DNA from: Bacteriovoracaceae bacterium
GTDB taxonomy: Bacteria > Bdellovibrionota > UBA1018
Reading direction: 5' to 3'
NCBI GenBank assembly: GCA_023250755.1
Contig: JAHFAC010000093.1
Coordinates: 1-6,793 of the forward strand
DNA: 6,793 nt
The translations under genes and the position numbers were made by a program. Below, one piece after another: positions 6,052 to 6,793 of this stretch (position 1 is its first letter; the number at the start of each line of letters is the position of its first letter). The notes under the pieces are model-generated. The model was not told the DNA's origin. It made no database searches and saw only the letters and a list, made by a program, of their open reading frames with translations.

Positions 6052-6543
6052 ATGAAAAAGTTTAGTATCGGAATTTTAGGTGCATTTATTTTGGTGGGAT
6101 CCTTGGTAGTCGGAGGAGCCGGCTGTTCCACTGAAAAGGTGAAAAATAAATCAAAAGAAGCAGCCGCCAAGTACTGGCAGGACAAGGCCTATCCGGGCAA
6201 ATCTTATGATGTTCAAGTCATCGAGGCTGAAAAAGCCGATGACGGAATGTATCGAGTCAAGGGGATTGTGGATGGAGAAACCCGCGTAGGAATGTTCAAT
6301 CCCGAAACTGAGACTTTTTCAGAAGGCTATTACTCGCTTGCTCATGAAAGGAACAAGAAAATCGCAGAATTGGAGCAAGAAGTGAAATATTGGAAAGAAA
6401 AAACCGAGGCCATGGAAAAAGAAAACTACAAGCTCAAGGTTCGCCTGAAGGTAACGCAAGCGAAAAAAAATGACAAAGAGGATGGTGATGACGACAACGA
6501 AGAAGAGGACAGCGTTGCGCCCGCAGCTGAAAGCAGCCATTGA
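6052..6543 (+). CDS. Predicted lipoprotein with coiled coil and acidic tail, function unknown
   Basis: I do not recognise the family. The 163-residue product begins MKKF, followed by a hydrophobic segment (about 5-23) and Cys25 in GGAGC, which looks like a lipoprotein signal peptide. The lipobox is unusual: Gly rather than Leu at -3, with Ala and Gly at -2 and -1. The mature part has a small domain (about 38-95) with YWQDKAYPGKSYDVQVIEAE and a strand pattern through VKGIVDGETRVGMFNPETE. A probable coiled coil follows (about 97-135: IAELEQEV, YWKEKTEAMEKENYKLKVRL), then a charged tail DGDDDNEEED. It would sit in the envelope, anchored by lipid, with the coiled coil free to bind a partner. It lies 42 bases after the AsmA-family gene and overlaps the next gene by about 56 bases, so a role in the envelope alongside AsmA is an inference from position only. 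Confidence 0.75.
   Translation: MKKFSIGILGAFILVGSLVVGGAGCSTEKVKNKSKEAAAKYWQDKAYPGKSYDVQVIEAEKADDGMYRVKGIVDGETRVGMFNPETETFSEGYYSLAHERNKKIAELEQEVKYWKEKTEAMEKENYKLKVRLKVTQAKKNDKEDGDDDNEEEDSVAPAAESSH
6477..6481 (+). promoter_or_regulatory. Candidate ribosome binding site for the Ppx/GppA gene
   Basis: AGAGG lies six bases before ATG 6488 and sits inside the 3' end of the lipoprotein gene. It supports 6488 among several in-frame candidates (ATG 6470, ATG 6482, GTG 6485, TTG 6515). Confidence 0.5.
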
Positions 6544-6793
6544 TTTAGGGACCAATACCTGCCTCCTCTTGATTGCTGATTGGGATACCGAGCGCAAGCA
6601 AGTGAGTCGGGTAGTGGGCGATTTTTCTACGGTGGTCAGGCTGGGTGAAGGCGTAGACCAGGCGAGGGCTTTTGCACCCGCTGCGATGGACCGGACTTTG
6701 CTCTGTCTCAAAACCTATTCTGCGCGAATTCGTGAGGCAGGATTGGAACCAGGAGACGTTGTTTGTGTTGCAACCAGCCAGGCTCGTGACTCA
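6488..6793 (+). CDS. Ppx/GppA family phosphatase, N-terminal part
   Basis: The gene runs off the right edge with 102 codons visible. The N-terminus shows the ASKHA-fold phosphate-binding motif of the exopolyphosphatase / guanosine pentaphosphatase family: AAIDLGTNTCLLLIAD (about residues 16-31), followed by VVRLGEGVD and the later segment VVCVATSQARDS, equivalent to the ATSA-x-R-x motif. Ppx proteins release phosphate from the ends of polyphosphate chains; GppA converts pppGpp to ppGpp. The visible part cannot separate the two. The start is uncertain: ATG 6488 has AGAGG at a good distance, while TTG 6515 would cut the overlap with the lipoprotein gene to 29 bases and begin nine residues later (MRPQLKAAID). 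The extra Thr/Lys-rich N-terminus has no known role. The overlap suggests coupled translation with the lipoprotein gene. Confidence 0.9.
   Translation, partial: MTTTKKRTALRPQLKAAIDLGTNTCLLLIADWDTERKQVSRVVGDFSTVVRLGEGVDQARAFAPAAMDRTLLCLKTYSARIREAGLEPGDVVCVATSQARDS

Noticed and set aside
6319..6711. 130-codon open frame on the - strand
   Set aside because: It lies antisense to the coiled-coil part of the lipoprotein gene and the Ppx/GppA start, both with clear coding features. Its Phe-rich protein is what reversed Lys/Glu-rich codons give.
1..6793. Defence system, mobile element, CRISPR or RNA gene
   Set aside because: All of the window is accounted for by housekeeping-type genes. No transposase, spaced repeats, tRNA-like cloverleaf or rRNA-like sequence was seen on either strand.

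Overview
The window is a densely packed, single-direction (+ strand) stretch from a bacterium with two membranes. This is inferred from an AsmA-family envelope protein and a predicted lipoprotein. GC content looks intermediate. The organism cannot be named from this alone. A proteobacterial, delta-like or Bdellovibrio-like lineage is possible, but that is only a guess.

Layout. Positions 1-299 hold the 3' end of a UvrD/PcrA-type DNA helicase gene, interrupted by an in-frame TAG at 27-29. The stop separates the conserved SRF-x-x-EIP segment from the C-terminal Tudor-like domain, although both lie in the same reading frame. Next come gatC (305-604), gatA (640-2082) and gatB (2079-3563), the complete set of subunits of the GatCAB amidotransferase that makes Gln-tRNA(Gln) and/or Asn-tRNA(Asn) from the misacylated Glu- or Asp-tRNA. 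After a 19-base gap comes an 808-residue AsmA-family protein (3583-6009), then a 163-residue predicted lipoprotein with a coiled coil and an acidic tail (6052-6543). The last gene is the start of a Ppx/GppA-family phosphatase, which overlaps the lipoprotein gene and runs off the right edge.

Organisation. Genes are separated by short gaps or overlap (ATGA at the helicase tail/gatC and gatA/gatB junctions, and about 56 bases between the lipoprotein gene and ppx). No terminator-like hairpin with a T-run is visible, and there is no room for a long promoter region. The layout suggests one transcription unit, or a chain of read-through units, whose promoter lies to the left. No stretch over 300 bases lacks a gene, and I see no RNA genes, mobile elements or CRISPR.

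Function. The genes mix DNA repair and transcription (helicase), translation fidelity (GatCAB), envelope work (AsmA protein, lipoprotein) and polyphosphate or ppGpp metabolism (Ppx/GppA). The cluster is mostly housekeeping, and I do not see a clear new system. The best leads are the stop inside the helicase gene, an 8-unit CT repeat at the start of the AsmA gene where one-unit slippage either way would truncate the protein, and an A8 tract at the lipoprotein/ppx overlap.
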